Shown here in pieces: positions 14,371 to 27,900 of a stretch of 64,000 nucleotides of DNA. Below the pieces are notes generated by a model. The model saw only the letters and a program-made list of their open reading frames with translations. It searched no databases and was not told where the DNA came from. The stretch is from NCBI GenBank assembly GCA_027886175.1, contig JAJNNQ010000006.1, positions 3,596,001 through 3,660,000 on the forward strand, written 5' to 3'. Each line of letters starts with the position of its first letter. Position 1 is the stretch's first letter. The position numbers and the translations under genes are program-made. This DNA is from Phylloscopus collybita. Its lineage: Eukaryota; Chordata; Aves; Passeriformes; Phylloscopidae.

Positions 14371-14377
14371 ATTTATA
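14371..14377 (-). promoter_or_regulatory. TATA box of the 14287-14589 LTR
   Basis: The plus strand reads ATTTATA, so the LTR sense strand reads TATAAAT, preceded by C. It lies in the second half of the LTR in sense orientation, where the U3 promoter is expected. Transcription would run leftward into 14286 and below. Confidence 0.6.
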
Positions 14378-14595
14378 GAATTTCAACAGTGACCATAGAT
14401 TGGAGGAAGAAAATTGTCCTCTCCAACCACACTGGTCAACCCAGAAGTCCATCAATTCTCTCCTCCTCCAGAAAGGAATGCAAAACAGTTATTATTTACA
14501 TGGAAATTGGGTGAGAAACTCCATCTCAAAATGTAAGCATCAGAAGGCTGAAATGATCTTTAGAAAAACTTTAGAAGAGCAGGGCAACACCCAAG

Positions 14596-17346
14596 AGCTT
14601 GGGATGAATAAAGAATAAACTGGTGAAAAAAATACTTAAGACAGCTTGTATGAATGTCGCTGGTACTTAATGTCCTAAGAAAACTGATTAAGGATTAGGT
14701 TAGAGATCTTTTAGAAAATTAAAACTGTCTTTTTGCAGTTGATGCATTCATCAACTGAAATTTTGCATATTCACTTAAAAGGAAGTAGTTTGGGTTTTCT
14801 TAGGGGATGGGGGAGAATGTTGCTATTATTATTACTAGGAGTATCCTGTATGACAACAGCTCTGAACAGATTCCAGATTACTTTAAATTCACATTTGTAC
14901 CTTCATGGTCTCATTAAGGAGAAGAATTAGCACTGCTCTTCTCTGATACCCTGAGATGATCTCTCGCCTTCTGTCCTCTTTGCCTTTTCTTGGTGTCAGG
15001 GGACATGAGGTTAAAACTGCATCTAATGCATAGCCTAGCTTACATCAAGTTCTCTAATGTTGATGTAATCCCTTCTGTATTGAGCTGTGATGTTTCTTTC
15101 TAATAATTGTGTGGTTTGGGTTTTAGGGTTTTTTTCATGCTAGATAATGGTGCATTAAAATCACTAGCTCTTGTTTGCTGTTAATGATCCTTTTACTGAT
15201 GATCTTTGCTTTTAAATTTGACCTTTTTTTGCTGTCTGCTAAAATTTAGAGAATTGTGACAAATTCACAATATCAATTGAGGCATTAACCATTAAAATAT
15301 GAAGAGTTGGTTTTGACTTGCATAAAGCTTTTAACATTTTTTTTCTCTAGCATTTTATCTCCTTCTGCTTAAATATGTTTGTGTGATAGTGGGCTGCAGA
15401 TTAGTCTGTGTGTCCCTAATATTTTCATTACTTTAGAGTAATTTAACTAATATAATTTTGAAATTTTTTTCAATAAAAACCACATTAAAATCCCCTCTAA
15501 CTAAGGATTAGACTGAAACTGTACCTTGTCAGTCTCATATAGATCAACAGGATTTTAAAATTTGAACATATCATAAATATAAAAGATGAAGATTGGTCTT
15601 TTTGAAGTACATAACAAATCTCTCACTGAATTCATTGAGGCCAAGATTTCATTTCCAGATCAGCTTGCAGAAGTTTGTAAAAAAAAAAAAAAAGCCTAAA
15701 TTGACAACTAATATTACTCAGAATGAATAATTCAACCAAGTCTGTTTAAGAGAATTGTCCAGGAAAGATTTACACCATTCATTTTAAAAGAAAGAAAGAG
15801 AAAATTGTAATAAATGAGGTGGTGACTTCTCTGAGCTATAGCTGTATAAAAATATTTCCCCTGGAGAGAGGTGTTACTTTTATTGTGTAATAATAGTCTT
15901 CAGTCTCAGGCTTCAGGCATTTTATCCGTATCTCAGTAAATGGTCTACCTTTAGGACAATATTTTATCATGATTTCCCTTAAAACTAGTTACTCTTTATA
16001 TGACAGAGCATTTATAGTTTTGATGGTTTGGCTCATTGGACATAGACATGCTAGTGAACAGCCAGTAGTGACAGAGACAGCTTCTTCCATCAAACTGCTA
16101 AAACAAAAAGCTATTTTAAATGTAAGAAATCAAGTATTTGCCATGAATGCTAAATCAACTCGGCATGCTAAATCAGTTCAGCATGCCGTTCCCTGAATCC
16201 CTAGAATATCCCATATTTCTAATTCCAATTTGAAGGACAATGGAAAACACAAGAAATAGAGAAAATTCTTCCATTTTATTCTTTCTATTCCTGGCAGAGA
16301 AAATGGGTAGGAAATGCAAGTGCTAAGCAAATAAAACCAAAGAAATAAATTATGATTTTCTTTCCCCTACAGAAAAACTTACCACTCCTAACAAGTCTTT
16401 TCAGAAGCCAGAGATCAGCCACTATAAAACAACCCCAAATAAATAGTGCTTTGAAGAGCTAATATTAAAAATATATATTTTATGAAAAGGGAACATGATG
16501 TTATGGTGAACTGAAATGTATTCTACTTATATGCCTGTCTGTGCACATTTAGTATGTAGAGAAAAATATCAGCAATAATCATATAACTGTGCCTTTACAC
16601 TGCTACTTCTCTGATAATATGTAAGCAGTTTTAGAATTATAGTGAGTCAAAAATGTTCACTAAATCTTGGTGGGTGTTTTTCATTAATTTTTTGACTACA
16701 GATGTCTGGTTGTAACAGAGAGTATGCTGATTAATCCTTTGTGAATACGGCACTTAAAACTACTAGATTAATAGAAAACCACAACTATTTCCTTCTAGTT
16801 TTACTCAATGCACCTCTCCTTTTTCTTACTACAAAAATATTTGTAATGAAAAAAGTAGGAAAAACAGTGACCCAATAAGGACAAACTTTGTTAGGGGATT
16901 CATTTAATTAAACCAAATTAATCTGAAGGAAGGAACTAATAAGACTTCCATCAGAGAAATTTATTCACTACAACTTCTTGAAAGTCGGTCTGAATACTGT
17001 ATGTCACAAATGAAAGCATCAGAAAATGCTTATTTCTCTTAATATGTATAGAAGAAGCAGAGTTTCTGCACAGAGAATATGTTCCAGGTAGATTCAAGCA
17101 GAAGGGCTCCTCTAACATAGCTTTAGACTTCTACTGTGCAGCTGTCAACATCTGAGCTAATTATCCTGCAGGTGCTTTGGTAGTCAGTGAAAAGAAACAG
17201 GTTCCTTTAGAATATTTTTAACATAATTTGCCTGACTGAGAAATAGATGAAGGTTTCAGAGTGGTACCCACATTACCTATCCAGAAGTAAGAATGATCGG
17301 CTCAAGCTTCAAGATGACCAGGCAGCATGTGAAAACAGTATAACTA
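14596..17346. other. AT-rich DNA, no gene seen
   Basis: It has short A and T runs and the small inverted repeat at 16161. Nothing else is recognised. Confidence 0.6.
16161..16188. repeat. Perfect 9-bp inverted repeat, 10-nt loop
   Basis: CGGCATGCT at 16161-16169 pairs with AGCATGCCG at 16180-16188 around AAATCAGTTC. A similar ATGCTAAATCA word sits just upstream at 16147-16157. No transcript context supports a functional RNA hairpin. Confidence 0.7.
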
Positions 17347-17805
17347 ACAACTGTAGAGCAGTGATCTCCCAAATTTTTGATTGCACACCGCAACAGAGCA
17401 CATGTTTTCATTATAGGCCTATTTGCTTATTTATAAATTATACACATATCTTGGGTTTACCCAGTAAGGTTTTGGCAGCAGGAGGGTGAACCTCAGAAGT
17501 GGCCTCTTTGAGGTGAAACATAGGTCCACCTCCTTGTATGACAGAGCTGGTTCTAGCAGGATCCAAAATGGACCCATCACCAATGTTATCTACATTATAA
17601 AACATTTCGAAAGATATATGTTAAAATCAGTTACAATAAAGATGCAAATGAAATAAGTATTGGTTTTAAAATTTTAATTCATTTGACTTGTTAATGGTAC
17701 AAAGCCCCCTTTGTTCCACACCCCAGTGGATTGTCTTGCACACCCCAGCAGAGCACATATCCCACTTTGCAGGAAACTCAGAGAGTAGTCCCAAGTTTTA
17801 CAACC
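17347..17805. mobile_element. Possible fragment of an old hAT-like DNA transposon
   Basis: The stretch opens AGAGCAGTGATCTCCCAAAT followed by a T run and GATTGCACACC, which resembles the CAGTGGTTCTCAAAC-TTTTT opening of hAT/Charlie-type elements. A 22-bp segment, TTGCACACCgCAaCAGAGCAC (lower case marks the variable positions), recurs at about 17735-17756, and AGTCCCAAGTTTTA near 17789 echoes the opening motif. I cannot show matching inverted termini or an 8-bp target duplication, so this could be another repeat type or coincidence. Confidence 0.3.
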
Positions 17806-19123
17806 TGATGAACTCTTCTGTTTGGATTGTGCTTGTAACAGAATACTATGGGAATATAGCAGTATAGTAATAGTCAGGTATTTCTACTTGGTTTCAGGTA
17901 CTAATTTAATAGGATTAATCGTTGTGTGAATTTGACCCCCTCAAAATCTCTCAGATACTCACAATGAAACCAAACTCTTGTAATTTTTTTTGAGCATGCA
18001 CCTCATTTAATCCTTCTTGAAGATTGAAAAATTTTCTTTCTGACTTATGAGAAGATAACAAGAATATCAAAATCCACATATTATTTTCAGTATTTTTTAA
18101 TAACCTTCCAAATGATATGGGGTTTCTCTTTCTATATGTTTTAAAATAACCTAGTTGTATGTTTATTTAATCATTATGCTGACATTCATTTTCTTCTTTT
18201 CCACCAAAGAAATTATAAGGAATGAAGAAAGGATACTGCTCTTTTAAGAAATTTGGAAGATGTTATAATTAGAGAGAACAGCAAAAGAACAGTGGACTTG
18301 CTGATTTGAGATAAGAATATTGTTTCAGCTTCAGAATCTAAAGTGTAAAAGAGTCCAAAATGGAAAAGAGTAGGAACATTTGAGAAATCTTGAAGGCATT
18401 CTTCCCACAGTGAGTTATAAGAGAGGTGGACCATACTAATGCTATGGAGACCAAGGACGAAAAGTCTTAGGTGTTGAGAACACTTCCATGGTCTCTGTAA
18501 AGGGGACCATATTCTCTTGGCTATGTAGGAAGTCATGGGGATGAAATCAGTCAGCTGCAGGTGACCTTAATCCCCTGCAAATTCTTAATGGTATGCTCCA
18601 AAGAGAAGCAATGGAAGAGCTTTCTTTATCTCATTAAAAGCAGCATAAATCATTTTCAAACTTGAAATGCCTATGTGACATAAAGTCTTGTTTCTGTACT
18701 GCTTATTTTTATGAATTATTAATATTATTTGCCATATAAAAGCCAACATCACACAATTGGGTCTTGGACAGACGAACCTTGTGCTTGCAGAGGGAGCTAC
18801 AGTGCAAAATGTACATTTGAATTAAGGAATTGACAAGCTCATCTTTACATAGAAATCTTTAACTCTTGATGCTTTGTTTGTTTTCTTGAAGTAGATAATC
18901 TCAAGGAACAAACTGTATAAAATATCCTGCCAGTTTGCTTTTTCAGTAATGTACATAAAGATTCTTTTAAAGAAAATATTGCAGTTAAGAGTTAAAAGAT
19001 AGCTTGAAGTGCACTTTAAAGGAAAATACAGTTTTTTCCTCTCAGACACAAAACTCTACCTTTACTGTCCAAAATCAGTGTCTGCTATCTCTTGCTTATT
19101 GGCAGATTTCAAGCTCAGAAGTA

Positions 19124-19208
19124 TTTTTTGTTTTCATTTTTGTTTTGTTTTGTTTTCATTTTTGTTGTCATTGGCTTTGTTTTGGTTTGTTTGTGGGTTT
19201 TTCTTTTA
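19124..19208. repeat. T/G-rich low-complexity tract
   Basis: TTTTG and TTTGTTTG words on the plus strand with a few interruptions. Hydrophobic open frames across it are by-products. Confidence 0.75.
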
Positions 19209-21596
19209 ACTTAAAACATTGATACACATATTTCCACGTTGTAGTGATTTGCCAAGCTTACAATTTTTCTTAAATACGTAATCATTTATATCAGTTGTTG
19301 GAGAAGTAAGAAAATTGCCCTGCTGAGCTACGACATCTATCATCATCTTTGCCATTTCTTCTTATCTGTGGTGCTCTCCTATGTACTTATTCTCACATTT
19401 CAAGGGATCACAGACATGGCAGTTACTCTCTACTTTAGTATTTAGTGGCATTCAAAAGAATACTTGCCATTGACATATCCTATGTTACGTAGTATGAACA
19501 GAATATTAAATAAAGCTAATTTTAATTGAGACATTTAACACAGCCTAAGGAAAAAAATAGTGGATTGAGTCCCATTTATGAACTACACAGTCAAAAAAAT
19601 GGCTGCTTGTATCACTATATATTTATTTTTCCACTAGAAAAAGGAAGTTCAGACTAGATCAGGAATGTATTTTTATGGTATTATTGTAATAGATCTGTAG
19701 TTTGTTAATTGAGGCTTCCAGCACAAGTCTTTTTCAGCACTTATGGTGACAACACACTGGTGAATGCAATATTGGTGCAGAAAAAGAACTGTCTGATGTC
19801 CATTTGCATATCAAATGTAATCAAGATCTCAGCCCTGCATATAGTAATTCCATTTCCTGCAAAACTAGAAGGTAGAACAAAAGAGCAATGAGACATTTTT
19901 GCCAAACAGTTTTGTTAGTTTGCCTTTCTACTTCCATTCATTTTTTTTTTCTTGTCAGCTTTTGACATATAACATGAAATTTTCTAAAGTGCCTAAGGGC
20001 CATATTAAAAAAAAGGACTGAGTAATCTGAAGTGGAACTTACTCTGCTGATACCTGTACGGAGGAGTGTGGTACAGAAAAGCTCTGAACAATCTCTGTAG
20101 GCATGTTGTTATTCAAATGCAAAGTTTTCTGGACACTAGAAATACATACCCATAGGTTTCTAAATCCTCACACATTTCAGTTCAGTATTGGAGTTTTCTT
20201 GGGATGCAGAAATTAGATATTCCTCTGCCTAAATCCCTCTGGAGCTGTCTTTTTGAGACAATCTCAGAATATGCATAATACAGAAGACACAGAACTGACA
20301 TCTTTCAAACTCTCTTGTTATTTAACACTTTCCTTTGAAGCATTAGTGGAAGAGAAAGAAACTCTTATCAGAGTTTCTGATCAGAAATTTCAACAGGCTA
20401 TTTTGTTCCCCATTGTCCCTGACAGACACTGTATTCCCATTTCTCAGCTGAGTGAAGCAAACTTACACCACTAGATAACACAGCAGGTGGGAAGATCACC
20501 TTATCCTTTTCTTTGTAGAAGCCGTGCCAAAATTCAGGCATTGATTCATTTGGTCAGAAAGAAGGAATAAAAGAATCTACAGACTAACAGTTATTGTGAG
20601 TGTGAATCCTTGTTTTCAAGGACTTGTTTAATATTTTGGATTAGACTTTCCTGGCCTCACAGTTGATTTCTCTGAAGAAACAAGCTTCTTTTTGCTCTCT
20701 CTTAAGCATTGAAGTGGCATCTTCCTCTTTTTTTTTAAAAGATATTAATGACATGGGGAATTAATCCCAAAAATCACTTGAGAATTTATGGGTGTTTGCT
20801 TCTACCCTGTAAACTATGGGATATATATTTCTTTTACCTTATCCCTTATAAAAAAAAGATACTTTGGTATTAAATGTAATATTTAAAAATAATAGTAATA
20901 ATAATAAACATAGCAACAGTGTTAATTATTTATGATAATGTAGAGCAAAATATTGGACCTCTTTTTTGACTCTTAATGGCCATTTGTTTTAGGATCTCTT
21001 TCATGTCTCATTTTTCTGTATTTTCTTGCTAATGGCACAAGAGCATCACAGATTTCAAACCCAGAGGACTCCAAGCTGCAAATGCAGCAGCAGGAGCTCC
21101 TAACCATTCCTTTTCAGAGAAGAGGAGCAACAGCCAAATTACTCATCTTGATCAAATAACTGGCATTGTCTGCTGGCTGAATGTGTTGGCTCCAGGAGGA
21201 AAGAAAGAACAAGCTGATAAACTGTGTGTTTGTGGTGGGATGTGGGGAAGAGAACAGGGAAGGGGACAGTGGGGGAATTGACTGTTCTAGTCGTGTATAA
21301 ACTGCTGTGCTAGCAGTAAACTCTTGGGCAGCTCACTTGAGTGGTGGTGACAGGAGCCTGTTGGGTTCCAGTAGAGCTACTCTTACAGCTGAGTCACTGC
21401 TGAGACTTTTACAGCATTGGAGAGATCATTCACACATGTACTTTTTTTTTTTTTCACTGCAGTAATAAACATGCAGAGAATGTTCCCTCACATGAAGCTC
21501 TGACAGCTAAAAACAGTAGCTCAGTGGTGTGCATCATTCCTGAATAAAGAGATGGGACCTCCTTTATCAAAACTTGTATGAAGCCCGTCCTTTACC

Positions 21597-21630
21597 TTTT
21601 TTTTCCTTTTTTCTTTTTTTTTTTTTTTTT
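21597..21630. repeat. Interrupted poly-T tract
   Basis: T runs with three C or CC interruptions, ending in a stretch of about 17 T. It may be one side of an eroded poly(A) tail, but no element adjoins it that I can recognise. Confidence 0.7.
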
Positions 21631-22040
21631 AATTCAAAGTTTTAGTTACTTCTTAATAAAAATGGAATTAAAAAGTTCTCCATAACAGCAAGTGGTGCGT
21701 AGTGGAGAACTTTTTCTAGTACAAAAGCTCTATTTTGAAAGAAAACCTCTTTAATACTGTCTATTTAAGTGAGTGATATCCATTACTGACAGTGAAATAC
21801 GCAAGAACTTTCTAACCTGAGTATAATCACTGTAAACACACACACACAAGGAAAAGAAAAAAAAAAAGCCCTCATTTGAAATAAAACACATCCAACACAA
21901 AATTTGCATTTTACAGCAAATTTTAACATTTCATGTGGATTCCTGTGAGCAAGACTGATATAAGATTAATGCTGAGATTTGATTTCTCACTGGCTTCAAG
22001 ACCAGCAGGGAAAAAAAAATGAGGAGGAAAATCATTCTAG

Positions 22041-22076
<36 letters not shown>
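22041..22076. repeat. Pure A36 homopolymer
   Basis: Thirty-six uninterrupted A follow CATTCTAG and precede GTAGTCAGGG. It could be read as a poly(A) tail of a retrocopy on the plus strand, but nothing upstream resembles a processed transcript or non-LTR element. I treat it as a mononucleotide repeat. Confidence 0.85.
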
Positions 22077-22079
<3 letters not shown>

Positions 22080-24940
22080 GTCAGGGAGTTCAAGAATGAA
22101 ATTTGCAACATGATTTCTCATACAGTTCACTCCTGTGTCACTCCCTCCCCTGAGTGTCAAGCAATGTCATAAAAGGTGTTGCTATAACAACACTAATTAA
22201 TTATAGTGGGATTTCATGTGTGGCAGTGAAAAGCCAAGCCACAGTAGTCCTGTTTTATGTCATAACTGGTGGTGTAAGACAAGAGGTATATGATATTGAG
22301 ATCAAATGTAGTGCAGTAATTACCACGAAAGGCCATCTTGTGTGAAGGCACTGCATACATTTCTGCTCTTATGTTTTGGATACATGAATGACCCTCAAAA
22401 ATACTGTCACTTTTCACTTCCCATATTAAAAGGTAAACTGAAACAGAATGTGAAATTTGTGTGAAAGAGTAAAGATATTGAATAGCTATCTTGCTTTAAA
22501 AATCAAGGTTGTCTTACACCCCAACTTGTGCTGAATTTAAAAAAGAGGTTTAGGGGCATCAGGAATGTGAGATGACTATGACATATACCTATACCATTAC
22601 CTATGGAAGCTACCTGCTCTCTATAAAAAGACACTTCTCTTGAAAGACATAATATGAAAGATTACAGATTCGTAAAATATATCTGAAAAAACATTAACAG
22701 GGCTTTGATAAGATTTATCTTGCTGAGATATTACTGTAACTATGAAGAGGAACAATACTCCAGAGAAACTTCTTGCTCTTTTCCATGATTGTTAACAATC
22801 TGTGGGTTTATTTTCCTTTTTTTTTTTCTCAAAAACTTATGATAGGAGAATCTAATTTAGAGAAGTATTTGTCATTACAAGGAACATGTTTAATGAAGAA
22901 ATGGTAAATATTGAAGTTACTAAAAAGACTGCATTTTTAGAAGAGGTAATTGACATCAATTTAAAATTCCAGAATTGTCCCAAAAACACTTACATGTATG
23001 TAGGCTGAGCAGTGAGAGGTGGAGAAAATGATTATACAAGAACATCTATGCCAAATAAAAAATAATATAATTGATAGAGTTCAAACATCTCCCTCTTAGG
23101 AATATTTTAAATATACTTTACATTGGATTATTTTTTATTTCTTCTTCGGTATGTATGTCTAGGTTGATCTTCCCAAACACAGGGTCGTATTTGTCCTTAT
23201 TCAAAGTAAGAAAATATATATTCTTCTTCTAAGCCTTTTCTCATAATAGCATGAGATGTTCTGGAACATAAACAAGAAAGACACCTCTCCACATGTTTGT
23301 CTGTTTGTTGCAATCCCATTAGACAGTACACTTCTAGATGCAACTTTCACAACATTACAGTCTAAGCTCTGTTTCAAAGAAGTGTAAGGGGAAGAAGCTG
23401 ATCAAAAGTGATTAAGAGAAAATGAGGCAGAAGTCTGTGGAAAAACTTTCTCAGATTTAGTACTTTTTTGGTTTTGTATTAGGTATTATCATGGGGTTAA
23501 GTCATTTACACAAGTGATGAATACCCCATCATTTTGATCAAAGCTAGCTTTGATCCATTCAGTAAGTTATTACCATGGAAAAGTAAAAAAAAGTAATGGG
23601 TATAGAAAGATGCTGGCTAAATAGAAATAAAACCTCTGACGGTCACTTGGGAAATCTAGAGTAGATGTCCGATAAAATACAAGACCTGTAGTTTATCAAG
23701 ACCTGTTGATTATCATTAACATTTCCTGTAATTGACTGTGTTTTCCATTGAAACAGCTTTTGTAAAGTCATACAGATCTGGGTTGTTCTAACCATAAGTC
23801 TGAACAAGCTTTTATGTGTTAACTGACAGGAGTAAATGCTGCCCACACCAGTCCAATCATAAGTTTATGTGAATGATTATAATAGCTATAGTGCTGCTTC
23901 AGGATGTCCATAACCATTATACAGAGAGGAATCATTGCATTTTATATCTACAAATTTAGCTCTTATTGTCATTAATGGCAAGGTGCTTCATCTCAGCAGG
24001 AGGTAAATTTCACCTATTTTTAGATGCTTTATACAGATGATGACACAAAATACAGACCAGTTTACTATATGCTTCGTCAGATGCCATGTTTTAATTTTGT
24101 TAGGAGAAAAACCTCTATAATACATTTACCTATTGACCAATGTCAATCATATATTATGTCAGAATATTTTAATGTACCAAAATACATAATTCTCAATGAA
24201 TATGATTGAAAACACTGCTTAGCCTGAAAGTACACTGATTTTCAGTAAAAGTTTACTTACTGAGAGAAAATTAGTAATTATCTTTTGATGAAAATTATTT
24301 TCAGCAAAACTTAACAGATGAATCAAAATTTTTGACTTCGCAAATGTTTATGATGTGCCTAAAGACTCTAGGTTTTTGATCAAAACACCTGGACCCCTTT
24401 TTCCAGTGAGGAGGGTAGGAAACAATCTTATGAACATGACAAATGAATGGTCTTTGTGCTATCACGTTATGCAACCCATGCATCACTGGCACTTTGTTCA
24501 TTTATTCAAATGACATCTGTCTCACTATCCATGATTGGCTATTCTCAGCTTTAAACACATATTGAATACCAGTGCCAGAGGTGGTTTCATCTTCAGCTAA
24601 GGACAAAGAAAAGTGATACCTCATGTGTCCTTCTTGCCTAAAGTTTCCACAACCATTCAGTTTTAAACAAATTTAAACCATAAGATGCTTCAGTATTTAG
24701 TACTCTGAATTTTTACAAACATTTTAAAAAAACATTTTTCCACTATTAAAATTGACAATGAACTCCTGTAAAAATTAGCTGACTAAACATGAACTAAATA
24801 TGCTTTTATGCCCTGTATGTTCTTTGCCCTGTATGTTCAGAATACCATGATCTACTGTAGTATCTCTGATAGAAATACACCCAACCACAGCAAGATAACA
24901 TGAAATAACACTGCCAAAAGGAAAGGGTTCAGGTGGTCTA

Positions 24941-24993
24941 TTTTTTTTTTTTCTTGTTGTTTTCTTGAGGTTGTTTTTTTTTTTTTTTTTTTT
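24941..24993. repeat. Interrupted poly-T tract
   Basis: Two T runs (12 and about 20) are separated by CTTGTTGTTTTCTTGAGGTTG. The lysine-rich minus-strand open frame over it comes from composition. Confidence 0.75.
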
Positions 24994-27900
24994 CCTGTGT
25001 AAATAGAATCTTTGTTTTCTGGCTTACTGTACACATTCCTGGTTTTGACCTTCCACACTATCAGTGAGTCATGATGAACAACTCATGAACTATAATCTGT
25101 TTTCATAAGATGGGGAAATAAGACAACCTGCCCTGCAGCTTGAACAAAAGAAAGACAGGAAGAAGCACTTTTTAGGGGAGTACCCTGTACAGAGTTTTAG
25201 TAGCATCCAGTTGACATTGAATATTGCCAGTGTGATACCTGCTCCTTGTCTCAACAAGTCCTGTATTTATCTAGTGCACAAATAAGCCTGGATGCAATTT
25301 TATGGTAGAGATATTTTTCAGTCTGTAATATATCACATGCCAAGCTGCAAACAATTTGTTTAATTCTCATTAAATTATCAACTTTTTCATTTCAGTCCAT
25401 TCTCCTGGATAAGGAATTGCTTTGTCTTCTGAAAAGCACATATTTCTGGCACGGATTGATGACTCTGCTACAGATGAGTAAGAAGCCCTAGGTGACCCGT
25501 TTACCCTTCCCCAGCAGGGTACCAGATGCCAATTGCCCCCACTCTGTGATGGCTTGTCCTTCTTCTCACCTTGTCATCAAGCCAAGACTGCACACTGTAG
25601 GAGCACAGGTAAGCATCTGCCTCTCTAAACACTGCCAACAGCTCTCCATTATCAGCTGCCAGGGGTGCTTCGGAGAACTGTGCACAGCTTCCTCCAGATG
25701 CACATACTGAGCATTTTCATGTCTGCAACAAATTCTGCCTTTCCAACACAGGGAAATCTCAAATGTCAAACCTGTTTCCAAAATTGCATTTCATCTCACC
25801 ATGAAACATGATATATGTTAGTGCTCTTTTATATTTCTCCACCTTAACTGGCAGGCTTTCCCAGCTGGACTCAGTATACAAACTTCATCTAAATAATAGA
25901 AATATCTTTTCTGATGAGATGCACTTCTGCAGCACAAAATTCAAGGGATAATGTCAGCAGGTACTGCTCAGCATTTTCCTGCATTCCAAATGATTGTTTG
26001 TATTCGATGAGAATTTTAAGTCCTAAAATTGTCTAAAATTAGGGTGCAAGAAAAGGACAAGAAAGATTTTTCTTTTACGAGATTTAAAATTCGGCTCTAT
26101 CACAGAATAAACAGGAAGATGTGAGATCTTGGCTTCTTCAATCTCTATTGAACAAAACGTTACTCTCTCTGAAAACCTTGATGAAGCCTGGTAGTTTTCT
26201 CTGCCACATTTGGTGGCTTTGAGCTTCATACACTGACTGCTGTGAATGCCTCTTTAACTGTCCATTGAAGTAGAGACTCTCAATAATTCACTAACAGTGA
26301 ACTTTGTTTTCAGAGTTTGTCACAGATATTCATTATTACCAAATTAGGGATTATAGAACATAAGGACCTCCATTGACTGGTCAACTGTTCAGCTCTGTGT
26401 GTGGTATTAGTGGTGGATATGCAAGTAAATTTAGTGTGTAAGGCTATAGTGCATTGCAAATATTGAGCACAAACAATTTGTTTGTCATTTGGAAGAAAAA
26501 AATATTCCTCATGAAGACTGGTAGTCTTAGAAATACAGAGTACACAGAATGGTTAAAAATTACTTCATATTTTCTTACTTTACATAATTTGCAGGGAGAA
26601 AAGGACAACTAATTTTTTAGCATTTCTTTGGTTCTAGTCATAAATATACAGTCATATTTGTAGCAAATTTAGAACAATTTTGCAAATTTTTTATTTTACT
26701 CCCTTTTTTGTTTGGTTAGAAAATGAAAGTTATTTTCTTTTTAAAAACCCACAAGAAACAACCTTCTTTAACTTATTAAACATCTTGATTAAAAGCTCCT
26801 TTACTGGAAATTCTCAAAGCTATTTTCTCTAACTTGAGTTATCTCTGTAGAAACAACGTAGCATACATAGGTAGAAAGATGCAACATCTTTTTGGAGATA
26901 TTGATATATGTTTCTCAGCTTTCAGTTTTTCTAATGGAAGTCAAGTGGAGCTTGGGAATAGATGGTGTTTCTTTTATTGTTTCTGTATTCCCTAGAACAA
27001 GAGATGTTTTTCCCTCACCTGTGTATTTCTAAGTGGAAAGGTTAAGTTGCCATAGTATCTGCCTTCTTAAGAACTTTTAATATAGTATTAATCCTTTTGG
27101 TTAAATCAGCCACTTATACAGGAATTCAGTATCACTACATTTTTTTTTTTCACTCTACTCTGGAAGCACCCACAAATTGTGGGCAGCCCAAGATGTTTTT
27201 TTTCTTACCAGACATGAGGGAAATGGTCATTAAATATTAACATGAATTTCAGTAACTCAGTGAAAAAAAATATTATGGGATAACCCACTATTCATTTATC
27301 TTTAATTTCTGCAGAAACAATGGTTCATAGGAATATATGCATGACACATATGGCTTCCTCTGATGGAAGGAAGTCAGTTTTCATTGATGTTTTTTTGACC
27401 CATAAACATTACTCAAGGGTAGATAAACTATTTTTCTGTTTCAGAAGACTCAGAAAAAAATTAAAAGAAAAAAGAAGATTATGTCTGCTCCTAGGTTTTA
27501 GGGATTTGTTTTATTTTTGTTAGTCTTAATTTATTAGTTTTGCAAAGTGATAGTGAAATGAGCCAAGAGGTGGTAGCTGATACATGCAAGAGTGTACTCT
27601 GGTCTTTATTACTCCTACTGTGTTGCTGGCAGTGTGCTTCAAAAGTGACAAAGGAACAACATGTAAGGGAGTGTGGCAAGTAACATTACATCATGCTGGC
27701 AAAGGTCTAGAGTTTGGTGAACAGCACTCAACAGAATGGCAACCAGTGACTAGACAAAAAATGTGTATTGACAGAGCAGGAAGGCAGAAGGGCAGTGCTC
27801 AGACAAAGCCTGGAGAAAGATCTGTCAGTGGGTGGGCAACAAATTACTTGAGCAATACTTGGGCCAATGCAGAGCTTTTTGGCTTACACATGCATTTCAG

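Larger units (their letters stand above)
14287..14589 (-). mobile_element. Solo LTR of an avian endogenous retrovirus (ERVK/alpharetrovirus-like)
   Basis: Read on the minus strand, this 303-bp element starts TGTTGCCCTGC and ends TTGCGACA, giving the TG...CA termini of an LTR. It is flanked by a perfect 6-bp target-site duplication, CCCAAG, at 14281-14286 and 14590-14595. In sense order it carries a TATAAAT box (plus 14371-14377) and an AATAAA poly(A) signal (plus 14352-14357) only about 15 bp downstream. That compact arrangement resembles alpharetroviral LTRs. The short length and 6-bp duplication fit ERVK or alpharetrovirus-like elements, whereas ERVL elements make 5-bp duplications. No gag, pol or env sequence adjoins it, so it is a solo LTR left by recombination between two LTRs. 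The TATA box and poly(A) signal are intact, so weak promoter activity is possible but is inference. The exact family is not assigned. Confidence 0.88.

Noticed and set aside
22041..22076. A36 as the tail of a processed pseudogene
   Set aside because: No transcript-like sequence or flanking duplication is visible upstream, and birds have few processed pseudogenes.
25492..25710. Exon ending at the donor-like CAGGTAAGC near 25608
   Set aside because: There is no acceptor with a conserved open frame upstream and no recognised protein; donor-like words are frequent by chance.
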